From positions 558,001-622,000 of the forward strand of contig JAETXT010000012.1 in assembly GCA_019188255.1 (NCBI GenBank): DNA of 64,000 nucleotides, in the 5' to 3' direction. The stretch's first letter is position 1. Each line of letters starts with the position of its first letter. The translations under genes and the position numbers were made by a program. The DNA comes from Verticillium longisporum. Its lineage: Eukaryota; Ascomycota; Sordariomycetes; Glomerellales; Plectosphaerellaceae. The notes below the pieces were generated by a model. That model saw only the letters and a program-made list of their open reading frames with translations. It ran no database searches and was not told the origin of the DNA. Positions 49,440 to 60,563 of the stretch are shown here, piece after piece.

Positions 49440-49653
49440 TATTAGGACTTAAAGGAGGTATAAGACTAATAGGGGATCGCCTATTATTTAATTCTAGAAA
49501 TTAAGAAGAGAGGACTGAGTATAGTAAGGGAATAGTTATAAGAAAGGTTAACGGACTAAGATTTAGAGAAGGGCATCGATTATTCTATCTTCCTAGAGAC
49601 CCCTAAGAGACTAATAGTTAATCCCTTCACTCGTTGCATAAGACTCCTTAATA
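49440..49653 (+). repeat. 3' LTR of chromovirus copy A
   Basis: 214 bp, TATTAGGACTT to CTCCTTAATA. The last 35 bases retain CA, TG and CG steps (CACTCGTTGCAT) that are mutated in the 5' LTR (TACTTATTATAT), marking the edge of RIP. Confidence 0.9.
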
Positions 49654-50151
49654 GTTGGGCAGCTTGGAGGGGCTCCAGAACAACTGCTAGGCAAGGTGGT
49701 AGACACCGTAGTATGCCGCCGTCGCGGCGTTCTTATACGCACCGTCAATCGCGTCAAAGCCGAGTGGAGCGTAGTTGAGAAGCGCGCCTTGGTTTTCCCA
49801 ACGGGGAAAGTCGTGGAGTGTCTGGAGGATAACGCTGTCGACGTGGACGTTGCTGTTGGCGAGCTGCTCGTCAAGTCGGCCGTCGTGGTACTTTGATAGA
49901 TCGACGGTAATGTTTAGCGTCATGCCGGGGAATCTTTCTTCAAATAATTGCTTCAGAAAGCCTTGCTGGTTTGGCTCATCGCCTCCATGCCAGCAGGTGA
50001 CGACTCCACCTTCGGCAAGGGCAGCCTTGTGTATCTCTTCGAGGGTCCTGTTCTCGACTTCGGGTACGCTGTCGAAGGCAAAGAGATTGTCGTAGGCAAA
50101 GACACTGGTGGTTGCTGCCAGGATAGGCAGACCACAGCTTGGAGCAACCAT

Positions 50152-51748
50152 GATGGATATGATAGAAGGGGAAAATTCTTGACTCGATAATCAGACGATT
50201 TCTGCAGAAGCTGCGTGAGAGAGAGAGCTTCAGATCTTCAGACGATCAAGCGTCCTCATGGACGTCTCTGATTTATAGAGCTCCCTCCCTGTTGGCATCC
50301 TGTTGGCATCCAGTCTCACAGCAATATCTCCGAGCATCCACATTACACCGAGTGTGAAGCTTGGTAGTGTTTGCCCCTGCCAGGTCAATTTGAGCGATAC
50401 CGAGGATTATGCTGCAGTTTGGAGGTTTCCGAGGCCGTTCCGCAGCTTTACGTTATGCCCGATTGGGGTACCGCGCGGTTGAAAACAAAGCTCGTCAGCA
50501 ACGGGGCCCTTATGCTAACTACTCTTTGGTGGACGTCCGCTCTGATTGATAATATAACGACTGGGGTAGTGAGCCAGCGGCCAAATCTAAGCGCATTCGG
50601 GTATCGCTCGAGGCATGGTGCAACGCAACATGACAGCGGCATCTAGCTGTGACACGTTGCCGGCCAAGGAGCGCTTCATGGGCACGCACAAGCCAGCCTA
50701 GCCTTATTCGCAAGGGCGTCACCAGCCGAAGCAACCTGGATAAGCTTGTTCGAGATTCGGCCGTCGGAATGGAAAGCAGTTCAATGCAAGGGCAGGGCAG
50801 CCTTGCCAGAATGGTGGGGGAGCCCGCTGTGGTGGTGGCTCAGAGAGTACGCAAACTCGTCCGTCGGTGGATTTCCAAGGCTTGATCGCAGAGATGCAAT
50901 TCTTGGCAGTTCACAGCTGCCGAGCTCTAAATTGATAGGACGCTGGCTTCTCCGCATTGTCAAGGTGGATGTCTTTATATTTCTCCGCGGTGAATTCCGC
51001 TTGCGGAGGTGAGGTATGCTCGCGGAAAGACTGCCATGCGAGGTGCAAGAGGGGTAAAATGAGCAATCTACCTGCCTACCAGACAGACAGGTGGATTTGT
51101 GGTTGGGATAAGACCACCATGAAGAGGTTCTGGCCGGCAGGCGAGAAACTGGGATCGGTGAGTGCCAAGGTGACATTGTGACAAATGCTGTGAATCGATC
51201 TCACCCATGTTCAGGTTCGCTCAAATTGGATTGTTTGCTGCACGACAGCAAGAGCCTTAGCATCCCTGTCGCACGTGATAAATTGAGCCATGTCGCCATA
51301 TCACGAGCCGATGTTGCCGACTACCCAAAAAATGACCCAGCTGACCTGCTCGAAGGGTCAATTGGCATCCAAGGAAGTAAAGGTACTTGAGGGACCTACC
51401 TTCGGACGTAGGGTACACCTACCTTAGGACAATACAGAGACCCCTGTAGAACCCCCAAGTCTGCACCCCCGCCGAGCATGTGCTCTGATAAGGTGAGGGC
51501 CAGGCACGCACCCTAGGGGGTGACGTCGTTGGCGTGTCACACTGCCGCAAGCCAGGGCAAGCTCCTGCCAATGAACCCTCCTAAACCGCCCCAGGCGCCC
51601 CCATTCCAGGGACCTGCTGACGCTGGCGGAGGTAGCACTGCGTGACCCTTATCTGGAGGCTTTAGCTTCGAAAGCTTCACCAGGACTCGTTGCTTCCTCC
51701 AACACCCATCGTCAAGCTGTGCATCTGGATTGCACTGCACAACACAAG
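50152..51748. other. intergenic, nothing recognised
   Basis: About 1.6 kb of normal composition. It holds the promoter of the dead binding-protein gene and of the alkaline phosphatase. Short frames only; no RNA gene or repeat was seen. Confidence 0.6.
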
Positions 51749-53619
51749 ATGGTATGGCAGCAAAATCCCTCCTGTTGATGTCTGCGACACTGACACACCC
51801 ATTTCTAGGCCGCTCAAGCAGCACCAAACGACCGAACTCCCCTCCTCGACGACACGGAACGTCGTGAGAACATCAACGATGACTCCGAGTCCAACTCCGA
51901 TAACGGCCACTCCCCTTCATCAGGCGGATCAAACCGACTGCGTGAGGTTCTCCTCTTCGTCTGGGCCCTGTTAGCGACCGCTGCTGTTATCGTCCTCGCG
52001 GTGTGGAGCCAGCATAACCGCCAGACGGGACATGGAACTGGTCCGACGCCGGAGAAGCGAAACCTCATCTTCATGGTCTCCGACGGCATGGGCCCTGCTT
52101 CCTTGTCTCTGACGCGAAGCTTCCGCCAGCACGTCGAGGGTCTCCCCGAGGATGACACTCTCACCCTCGTCACGGACTACTGGGGCTCCACCCGCACCCG
52201 CTCCACCAACTCGCTCGTCACCGACAGCGCCGCTGGGGCCACGGCCTTCTCGTGCGGCAAGAAGAGCTACAACGGCGCCATCTCCATCACGCCCGAGTAC
52301 GAGCCCTGCGGCACCGTTCTCGAGGCTGCCAAGAGGGCCGGCTATGCGACGGGGCTGGTCGTGACCACCGACATTACCGACGCCACGCCTGCCTGCTTCG
52401 CCAGCCATGTTCTGACCCGTGCCATGAATGATGACATTGCCCTGCAGGAGGTTGGCGATGGCCCCCTCGGGCGTGTTGTCGACCTGATGCTCGGCGGTGG
52501 CCGCTGCCATTTCCTGCCCAACGGCACCGTCGACAGCTGTCGCCTGGACGAAACCGATGTCGTCAAGATCGCACAGGAGCAGTACAACTGGACGTATGCG
52601 AGCGACCGAGCGGGATTCGACGCCCTCAAGCTTGGCGAGAACGTTCAGCTGCCGGCCCTTGGCTTGTTTGCCCACTACAACGTTCCCTTTGAGATTGACC
52701 GCCGCAACCTCGACCACATTTATCCCAGCTTGACCGAGATGACCCACACTGCGCTCCGCGCGCTGGAGAAAGAGACGGAGCACAGCGTCCACGGCTTCTT
52801 CCTCATGATTGAAGGCAGCAGGATTGACCACGCGGGACACATTAACGATCCCGCGGCTCAGGTCCACGAGGTTCTGCAGTACGATGCTGCCTTCCAGGCC
52901 GTGCTCGACTTTATCGAGAAGAGCGAAACCGAAACAATTCTGGTGGCCACGAGCGATCACGAGACAGGCGGTCTTGGTACTGCTCTCCGTATGTGCTCTT
53001 GTCTTGCTGTTTGACGCTGCATGCCGTGACTGACAACTTTACAGAGGAGCCTGGACACCTTCCCGTCTATAACTGGTTCCCCCGCGCCCTTGCCAAGGCC
53101 AATGCCTCGTCCGAGTTCCTGTCCCTGCAGCTTGCCAAGCACATTGCCGAGAACCCGGGCGAGCACAAGGGAAAGCTCAGGAGCTGGGTCAACGAGACGC
53201 TCATCTACGGCGGTCTCGGCATCACAGACGTGCACCCTGAAGAGCTCGACGCTCTCGTTGAGGCGCCTCTTGCAGCGATCACAACCTTCGCTGCCATCAT
53301 CAGCCTGCGTGCGCACGTGGGCTGGAGCACGCACGGACATACGGCTGTCGATGTCAACATTTACAGCTCGGGCGGGCGCGACACGGAAAAGATCCGCGGG
53401 AACGTCGAGAACACGGACCTTGGCAAGTTCCTGCGTGACTGGCTCGACCTCGACGTCGCGCCCATTACCGAAGAGCTCAAGTCCAAGCTCGGCAAGGTGA
53501 ACAGGAACGACCTCGCAGCCATGGATGCCGTTTCGGGTAGGCCCGCTGAAGCGGCGGCCGCGGGCGAGGTGCCACAACATTGGATGGAACAGCACATGCG
53601 CGAGGTGGCGGCGATCTAA
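51749..53619 (+). CDS. vacuolar-type alkaline phosphatase (Pho8-like)
   Basis: Three coding exons: 51749-51751 (the ATG alone), 51809-52988 and 53045-53619; 585 aa. Intron 1 (51752-51808: GTATGG donor, CTGAC branch, CTAG acceptor) is inferred because the frame upstream of the membrane segment is closed by the TAG of the acceptor and offers no ATG. Intron 2 (52989-53044) is clear. The N-terminus has a short cytosolic tail with RTPLLDD (dileucine-type vacuolar sorting signal) and one transmembrane segment (VLLFVWALLATAAVIVLAV), as in yeast Pho8. The phosphatase domain shows D93 in VSDGMGPA, the nucleophile S141 in TDSAAGATA, IEGSRIDHAGH and ATSDHETGG. These are the metal-binding and catalytic motifs of the alkaline phosphatase family. 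It removes phosphate from monoesters in the vacuole. Confidence 0.93.
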
Positions 53620-54473
53620 ACATTGGGATAAATAGCAAGAAGCCCCAGCGAGCGAATCATGACACGGCACTTTTGGCGTTTCATTTTCAAAGCATTTTCT
53701 GGGTCGGGTTGTTTTAGAGCCTGACGTGTGTGTGAGTACCTACGTACGTGCGCGCGTAGCAGCCAATTTTAGCCTTTTCGATCTGGCATTCTGGATCGGA
53801 CGTTCCAATGTGAAACCAGGCTTTAGGAGGCCCGTTGTCGAGACATCAGAGACATGACGCGTGCTTGTATTCTGCAGCGTTGCCTGGTATAGTGATGCAT
53901 CACTTTCTTCATGGATATCCGCCGCGGCCGCGGGGGGGACAATTATCATGTGTCCGTGGGCTGATCTGCTGCCATGGCGTGTGTGGCGGGCGGGAGAGTG
54001 AGTCAGGTGTGGGAGATCTTTGGCGGTGACTCAACCTCGGAATCTTGGGCCGATGCTCAAACGGCTTCATCTTGATGGGACTCTGTCGGTGCTTCCTTTC
54101 TTTCTATGAATACATGTTTTGCCTATTTTTTTGTAAATCACGCAACGTTTCCGATCGATCCTCAGAAGACAGTCTGCGAATACAAAATCCGCGAGGGCCG
54201 GCATTCCTCTCGTCATTGAAGCCACAGCAACAGCAGCAGCAGCAGAAGCTTGCATGGAGAAGCAGACATTCACGTATCAGACCACCACCCACGACTTCAC
54301 ATGTCAATACATTGACACACCACTACGAAACGCAACCACCAAGCCATCCCTCATCTCACAGTCAACTTGCACCCGTCTCCCATTTCTCGAGGCATTTTTT
54401 TAAGAGCACACTTTCAACCAATACAACACACATTGAAGCTCTTCTCAGTCTTCAGCAGAACACACAATTCGCA
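53620..54473. other. intergenic with a short CAG tract
   Basis: 3' side of the phosphatase gene and 5' leader of the following small gene. A CAG-type trinucleotide tract lies at about 54225-54247, probably in the transcribed leader. Confidence 0.6.
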
Positions 54474-54842
54474 ATGAAGGCCATCCGCACCCTGACCTCG
54501 CCCAAATCCTCCCCACGCCTCCCTGCGACAGCGACGAACCCCGCATCCCGTCGCTCGTTCCACAACACCCCACAGGAATCCTCCTCCTCGCAGCTCTCCA
54601 CGCACCAACACCCCTACCACCAGCGCCCGAAGCACGACACGGGCAAGATGTCCTACAGCTCCAGCTCCAGCTCCAGCTCGTCGTCGTCAAGAAAGGCCGA
54701 CGGCATCGTCTTTGACGAGGACGTCATTGAAGAGCTGAGACCCATCTTCGCCGAGCGCGCGAGAGCAGGCGAGGGCAGGACGGGCAAGGGGCAACAGATG
54801 CGAGGCATGGGGACTGGGCAGGGTGCCGAGTGGGTTTGGTGA
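54474..54842 (+). CDS. small mitochondrial-type protein of unknown function (122 aa)
   Basis: The ATG at 54474 was chosen because it gives a basic, Ser/Thr-rich N-terminus with ASRRSFHNTP, a typical fungal mitochondrial presequence ending; the frame is open further upstream but without that character. A poly-Ser run (residues about 60-72) follows, encoded by AGC/TCG repeats. The C-terminal part is GIVFDEDVIEELRPIFAERA with a GEGRTGKGQQMRG tail. I do not recognise a family. Mitochondrial targeting is an inference from the presequence only. Confidence 0.6.
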   Translation: MKAIRTLTSPKSSPRLPATATNPASRRSFHNTPQESSSSQLSTHQHPYHQRPKHDTGKMSYSSSSSSSSSSSRKADGIVFDEDVIEELRPIFAERARAGEGRTGKGQQMRGMGTGQGAEWVW

Positions 54843-56544
54843 TTGCCGCGTCTGCCTGTCCCCTTCCTGCCCCTTTGTCTCTGGGGTCGTGTGCAGGGCT
54901 CCTTTATTTTCGTTGTCTTTTTTTATTGCTATGGGTTATCAATGTGAGCGACGGGCTGGACTTCGTCAGGCGTTCAAAACAAGGCGTGGAGGTGGGGCGT
55001 TCTATTCATGTCGCTTGCCGACGAGGCTGGCGGCTTTTTACGATCAGGCAAAGGACACAGAATGTCGTCGATGCAATTGGCTTTGGGGGCGGAGGGGAGG
55101 GGGGATAGCACACTGTCTAGGACAGACGGCCGCGTGCGTACATGTATACCAGGTTCTGAGGAACCAGTGCATCAATACAAGAAGTTGAACTGCAGAATTT
55201 TAGTGGTGGTGTTTGTGACTCGATGACTGGGAGCCTCTTCATGCTCGACTGAGGCCGGTGCGGCTTTGGGGCCAGGAAAGCGAGTGCTCCGAATAATTGC
55301 TATAGGGGGCCAACTGCACAGGCGCATCGATGGCTCGACAAGCGGAAAATCAAGCAAGGGACGACAAACATGAATCCTGACACATGCCGCTGTTGCCCTT
55401 TCCTCTTTTCAGCATTTCTTGTCGTGCAGGGTGATTCGATCCGAGGCCCTATCTACTCCATTGACCAGCCGGGCCAGCGGCCTGCGCCATCCGCGATGCA
55501 AACAAAGCGATTGTGCTCAATCGATCCTGCACAGGAGAACAAGAGCTCTTTTCCACAACGGGGTCGCACGGCAGGTCGATTAGGCCCAGGCCGTAGGGTG
55601 CAATGCCGCAACCCGGTGGGTGGTGGCGATCGTTGGACATCGCACGCATCGCCAGGTCGAGTCCAGACGCTGGGAAGGGCGGGAACAAGGGTGGTGGGGG
55701 CCGAGTCGAGTCCACCGGGGGCGCACCGACATGGACCCCCGAGACGCGTTTTGGCCCCGACAAGGAAGAGAGCTACAGGCGCGGATGGAGGCGTCTGGCC
55801 GATGTTGTTTATCACAGTGTGCGATGGCGGACGTGCGAGGCGTGGATCCTCAGTACTGTGTCGTGTAAGTGGGTTGGCGCCCGATTCTGGGAATCCCATG
55901 GTGATTGACGATGGCTAGAGGTGCACTCTGCGACGTGCCTCGAGTTCGACCACGAGTGCTTGCTCCATTTTTGGGGGGCATAAAACGAGACACGTCATGT
56001 CGTGAGCGCGGCATCGTGAACAGACATGCAGTCAATGGCTGTGCTACCTAAGATAGATAGGTCCATGTAGTTCCTACCAGAACCAGATAGGGCCTCGACT
56101 GCCATTCCTGCAGACGAAAATGGTCTGCGTATCAATCAATGTACAGACAAACATACCCTCGTTCCCCGTAAAACCACCGCAGGAAGGGGAATAGCATCCG
56201 GAACGCCGTCCTGACCCGCTGGTCGCAGCTCGTGTTTGACGCCTTGAGCAAAGGAAAGAAGAAAAAAAACCCGCAAAGCAAAAGAGAACCTGTCGTCCAT
56301 CCGTCCGTCCGCCCGCCTGTGCGAGCGCTCACTCGGCCATCCTCTCCAATCCATATATCGCGGCTGAACAGGCCACCTCATCGCGTCTTTCAGCCGCGCA
56401 AGAAAAGAAACTTTCAACGCGTGTGTCGATGCCGACTGGTGCTGGTGGCCAGGGTTTTGCTAAGCGGCTAAGAGCCGAGTCGCAGCAGAGACCGACATGG
56501 AAGAGCAGCAAAGACGCTACCTCCATCGTTGATCATATGCTGGA
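54843..56544. other. intergenic, nothing recognised
   Basis: About 1.7 kb of GC-balanced DNA with several overlapping short frames on both strands, none with coding character, and no recognised repeat. Confidence 0.55.
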
Positions 56545-56655
56545 CTAGAGGGGTGGCTGCTCATAGCCGGAGGGGCGGAGCATCATGGCCAAGTCGCGGT
56601 CGGCCTGGTCATCGCGCGAGGACGATGCATCAACATAACCACCGCGGCCGTCGTC

Positions 56656-57285
56656 CTACATAACACCGCCCTGAAGCAGTCGTGCATCGACGTCGTTCAT
56701 GTCGGGAAGGTCCATGCCGCCGCTTCGAGCCTCAATGTTCTGCAGGCGGCCCTCCATGTTTTGGAAGCGGGGCTCGTAGGAGCCGATGCGGTTCTCGAGG
56801 TTTTCGAGGCGCTTGTTCATGTTGTCGAGGGCCTGTTCGATACGCATGAAGCTACCGGTCATATCGTGCGACAGGCGATCAATCTTGTTAGTGAAGCTGC
56901 GCATGCTCTGGGCGAGGGGCGTGTTCTCCTGGCCGGGCAGGGCGGTCGCGACGCGGGGCTCGTGGTTGTGTCGCGACTCCTGGACGGCGAAGCGCCACTG
57001 GTTGCCGAGCTGGACCTCGCCGACGGCCTTTGCGCGCCAGGGGCAGTCGACCTTGCGCGTCGAGGGGTTGCGCTTCTTGGCGGTGCTGTTGTACTTGACG
57101 CCGCCGCGGTCGCAGACGAGGTCGTAGCGGGTGGGCTTGCCATCGCGGTAGTTGGAAGCGCGCAGCTTGACGACGCCGTAGCCTTGGTCCTTGGCTACGC
57201 GCTGGACCGACGAGAGGAGGTCGTCGAAGCTGCGAAAGATGCCCTCGGGCGGCGGCAGTAGGGCCGGCGGCGGCGAGTTCGGCAT
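56656..57285 (-). CDS. FAR1-type DNA-binding-domain protein
   Basis: 209 aa from the ATG at 57285 (MPNSPPPALLPPPEG); the frame upstream has only non-ATG starts. Residues about 17-125 form a FAR1/WRKY-GCM1-like zinc-binding region: FRSFDDLLSSVQRVAKDQGY, YDLVCDRGG, KVDCPWRAKA and ESRHNHEP supply the C-C-H-H set. The second half is a coiled coil (IDRLSHDMTGSFMRIEQALD and NMNKRLENLENRIG). A nuclear DNA-binding role is likely; targets are unknown. The frame ends at a TAG (56656-56658). In the same frame, however, 36 further codons look coding (DDGRGGYVDASSSRDDQ to GYEQPPL) before the next TAG at 56545-56547, so the annotated end may be a premature stop. Confidence 0.82.
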   Translation of the reverse strand: MPNSPPPALLPPPEGIFRSFDDLLSSVQRVAKDQGYGVVKLRASNYRDGKPTRYDLVCDRGGVKYNSTAKKRNPSTRKVDCPWRAKAVGEVQLGNQWRFAVQESRHNHEPRVATALPGQENTPLAQSMRSFTNKIDRLSHDMTGSFMRIEQALDNMNKRLENLENRIGSYEPRFQNMEGRLQNIEARSGGMDLPDMNDVDARLLQGGVM

Positions 57286-58588
57286 CGCGACGACGGAGGA
57301 ATCCACTTTGGCGGTATTGAGGGGGTTATTCGGGGAGACGGGTATTGGGGTGTCAAAGGACGAAACAAGGTCGGACAAAAGGCCGAGGGCAGCTGCAGTC
57401 AAATACTTTGCTGCAAAGGTACAGTTAGCGACGCGTGCACATCAGGACGACGCGGGCATGCGCCTTACCTTGGACTCTGGTCGCTCGTGAGGACAGTGGG
57501 CAGTGGGTAGTGGACAGTGGTAGGAGGGACGAGGTTGGAGTCGGAGTTTTCCAATCCGCACGGCCTGAACTAGATTGTCAGTTGATCCGGCCACCGACAC
57601 TACCGCGGGCACTGACGCCACGCCACGATCCTGGCAGCAGCTGGCCGCTAAAGACTTGGCTCCGTGTACGTACCTTGTATGCCAGTTCTAGAAAGCCACG
57701 TCCTGTTTGCTTCTTGTCTGGATGGGACGCAGTGATTGTCGATAAAAATGCGAGTAGTGTCCTCAGAGTCGTCAAGGTATGTTGTTGCCTGCCGATACCT
57801 GAAATTGGCTTTGACAGTTGGTGCAGGTACGTGAAAGAGAAGCAACCAGGTGAGTGAGGGAACAGTACTGTGGCTGACGGCGCTCGGGCCATGTCTTTTG
57901 GAGCGCCATGATGCACGTGATCTGCAGTCGCCCGCCAAATCCCAGGCATTCACCCTTGAATCCGCCCGCCCGCCCCCACTACTCCGACCTGGGGGATGAA
58001 GCCGATTTGCGCTTTGTCTGGGTAAGCGTCTCTTGGAGAAGGGTGTTTCGGGTTGACTTTCGTTGGTCCATTCCCCCCCAGGGTGACCACCACGAACGAT
58101 TCCTCACCGGCCAAACCTCTGTCGACTCGAGCTCCCCTCCACATACCTAGCTTGCCCTTCTTGCTCCTCTGTGAGCCAGCTGGCACGGGCTCTTGCGTCT
58201 TCAGACCCCAAACGACTGAACGAGACGAGCGAACGAACCGGAACCGAGGGCCACCAGTGTCCACCCCATAGCAATCATCGAGTGACCCTTGGTTACAGCG
58301 CTGATCCCTTGAACAAACTTAATCACAGCAAGTGCTGCTTAGGTTCTTCGTGACGAACACAGGTTCGCGTCGGCCATTGGTTCATCGTGGGGTGCGAACT
58401 CGGGCACATCACACATCCAATCCACCTTTTGCCCGACTGGTCGTTTCGTGCACAGTTGCTGCGAACAAAGCAACAAAGACGCCACCACAAGATACCAGAG
58501 CTGCCAAGTGACAGTAGTTCTTCTTCAGCTGGACGTGCTCCGCGCCCTACATCGCATCTTGGACAGTTCGAAGCTGTACAACCACACC
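57286..58588. other. divergent intergenic region, nothing recognised
   Basis: About 1.3 kb between two divergently transcribed genes, so it contains both promoters. A run of pyrimidine-rich sequence precedes the start of the small gene. No further gene supported. Confidence 0.6.
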
Positions 58589-59079
58589 ATGGCCAACCCA
58601 CCTGCTGCGGGCGACAAGCCCGGTGGTAGCCCCAAACAGGGAGAATGGGATGAGAAGGAGCTGCAAGACTCTCTCGAGCACCTCAAGCTCTTGCACATCA
58701 AGGTATGGGACGATCCATTGCCATGGCGGCAGGACACGTTGCTGACGTGAAGTAGCTCCGGGAGCTCAGGACAACCATCCCTCGAATGCTGGAGCCACTA
58801 AAAGAGAAGCAGCAGAGTCGTATGTCCCTCCACACTTTCAGGTCTTCCCAGCATCGTATATACTGACCTTTCGTAGCCGAGGCCCTATTCACTTCGTTCT
58901 CCAACGCCGTCACGACCGGCCATCGTGAGGTCCAAGATTTTACCGAAATGCGAAAAGACGCTAAAACGACGAGAATACTTGATCATGCGGCACAGAGGCG
59001 GAAAGAGGAACCAAAGGGGATCAAGCCTTGGAACGGGAAGCAGGACCCAGACTGGATGACGCCTCCTGGCTCGTCTTGA
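58589..59079 (+). CDS. small conserved-looking protein of unknown family (126 aa)
   Basis: Three exons, 58589-58702, 58756-58819 and 58877-59079, with two introns of 53 and 57 bases (GTATGG and GTATGT donors) that keep the frame. The protein begins with a flexible MANPPAAGDKPGGSPKQGEW and continues with helical segments LQDSLEHLKLLHIKLRELRT and ALFTSFSNAVTTGHREVQ. It ends GIKPWNGKQDPDWM. No signal peptide or membrane segment is seen. The helical arrangement would fit a small subunit of a larger complex, but I cannot name the family. Confidence 0.75.
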
Positions 59080-59830
59080 AGGCGTGTTTCTGCTCGTTAT
59101 TTGTTCTTGAGACTCCGGGGGCTTCGAGTGGACAAGTGCCCGGATCATTTATCGGATAGGCGCATGGAAGGTTGGGTGGCCAGTATTCGGCCTTTTATGG
59201 GATATATCATGGGGGAGTTCAGGTGTGGTGGACACAGCATCATTAGATACCATGTACCTTTGAATTCACAGGCCTCGTTTGTCTTCAGCCTGCATTGCTG
59301 TGGCTGTTTGATTTGACACGCGTTGGTTCTCGGGCCACAGGAGTCATGTAGAGGGAGCTAATCATGCATCACAAACCCTTGAAAGCACAATGCCATACCA
59401 GAACTGCCCGAACCCTTGACTCTCATCAAGAACAGTACCGCGCAGCTTGATAGATTGATTGATTCTAGCTATAAGAACAAAAAGATGGAGCCAAAATGCT
59501 GGAGCTTGCCAGACAAAATACGAAGACTAAGGGTGTCCGCGCGAGCTAACGCCATCTGCGCAACTGGTTGACTCTCGACGAAATGCATAGTGGGTTTGCT
59601 GTTGTCAGTGGGTCCCGCCACGACGAGGGGCTGGCTGCTGCATCGGCTGATCTCCGGGAAAACAAATGTCGAGGCGCACCAGATCAGTAAGCCCCACCAG
59701 CCCTCTCTGATTGGCATCCTAAGCGGGCTTGTTCTTCCCACACGAATTTTCCACATACTCTCGAAAATTGTCCCGCCTTCGACCGATCTTGCGAACCTTC
59801 AACCAACCCCTAACGACAACAGCAGACAAA
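59080..59830. other. intergenic, nothing recognised
   Basis: About 0.75 kb, including the promoter and leader of the ribosomal protein gene. Pyrimidine-rich stretches occur ahead of the start codon. Confidence 0.6.
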
Positions 59831-60563
59831 ATGGCGGGCCAGCGTGTTACCTATCGCCGTCGCAACCCGTGAGTCTCTCCCGTGGGACTATGAGCATTCA
59901 CTCGACGATGCTCGCGCCCTCGACGTCGTTCGAACGCTTCGTACAAGAAGAGAGGAAGAATGAAAGGCGACTGACGCGGAATTTGCAGCTACAACACTCG
60001 GTCCAACCGGACTCGAATCATCAAGACCCCGGGTGGCGCCCACCGTGTCTTGCACGTCAAGAAGCGCGGCACTGCCCCCAAGTGCGGCGACTGCGGCACC
60101 AAGCTGCCTGGCGTAAGTTCATCCCACGATTCCAGTACGAGGGGAGGGACGAGGACGATCAACGCACCGAGGGACCCGATTGATGGATGGGATGGGGAGG
60201 AAGATGAACACGACTGGGACGACTGGGACGCCGGCTGCATGATAAGCCTCGACGGACACGAACGCATCTCGCTCCATCATCGGTCAATCCCTCGCCTGCT
60301 CGTCGACAACAAGATTATGTTCGCGGAGGAGAGAAGGATTGAACAAAGAGCCTTCCGCTAACCACCCACGATAGATCCCCGCCCTCCGCCCCCGCGAGTA
60401 CTCCCAGATCTCCAAGCCCCAGAAGACCGTCCAGCGCGCCTACGGTGGCTCGCGATGCGGTAACTGCGTCAGGGACCGCATCGTCCGCGCCTTCCTGATC
60501 GAGGAGCAGAAGATCGTCAAGAAGGTCCTGAAGGAGGCTGGCCAGAGCGAGAAGAAGAAATAA
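59831..60563 (+). CDS. rpl34: 60S ribosomal protein L34 (eL34)
   Basis: Three exons, 59831-59868, 59989-60112 and 60375-60563, give 116 aa. The first exon reads [13 protein letters not shown]; the second [34 protein letters not shown]; the third reads [38 protein letters not shown] and a lysine-rich end. This is eL34 of the large ribosomal subunit, full length for fungi. The two CxxC pairs (CGDC, CGNC) are the zinc-binding residues. The introns are 120 and 262 bases, long for this window, as is common in ribosomal protein genes. I found no convincing snoRNA boxes in them. Confidence 0.97.

Larger units (their letters stand above)
42537..49653 (+). mobile_element. complete RIP-mutated chromodomain Gypsy retrotransposon (copy A, 7117 bp)
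   Basis: Flanked by a 5-bp target duplication, GTTAG at 42532-42536 and GTTGG at 49654-49658; the single difference is a TG-to-TA change as RIP makes. It has two 214-bp LTRs. In order, relics of the gag zinc knuckle, protease, reverse transcriptase, integrase and chromodomain are readable on the plus strand. About 1.9 kb follow between the chromodomain and the 3' LTR, and this segment carries an antisense frame. Nearly all C in CA and G in TG contexts are mutated. Confidence 0.92.
41858..50151 (-). pseudogene. periplasmic-binding-protein-like (iron ABC-type) gene split by a chromovirus
   Basis: The ATG at 50151 opens a frame with an N-terminal signal-like segment followed by GGVVTCWHGGDEPNQQGFLK, LDEQLANSNVHVDSVILQTL and FPRWENQGALLNY. 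This is the layout of type-2 solute-binding folds (Fe3+ ABC-type) found as secreted proteins in fungi. It meets a TAG at 49687-49689 where Trp is expected, then reads QLFWSPSKLPN up to the insertion. Across the element it resumes as ITISEFDDFLRPELKNK. An intron follows (42349-42424, GTAAGT donor), and the last exon 42348-41858 contains IEWLDALL and PEFQQIMGWPV. In that exon one extra base in the A/C run at about 42296-42302 shifts the frame. Insertion, RIP-type stop and frameshift together make it dead. Without them it would be about 380 aa. Confidence 0.85.

Noticed and set aside
55370..55918. 182-aa and overlapping frames in the 54.8-56.5 kb gap
   Set aside because: Several frames on both strands overlap in the same place, and none shows family motifs; GC-rich intergenic noise.
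56761..57261. 166-aa frame antisense to the FAR1-domain gene
   Set aside because: Shadow of the coiled-coil and zinc region; Val/Ala/Leu-rich composition is typical of a reverse-strand shadow.
60113..60374. snoRNA inside the long L34 intron
   Set aside because: One box C-like ATGATAA occurs, but there is no matching box D or terminal stem.
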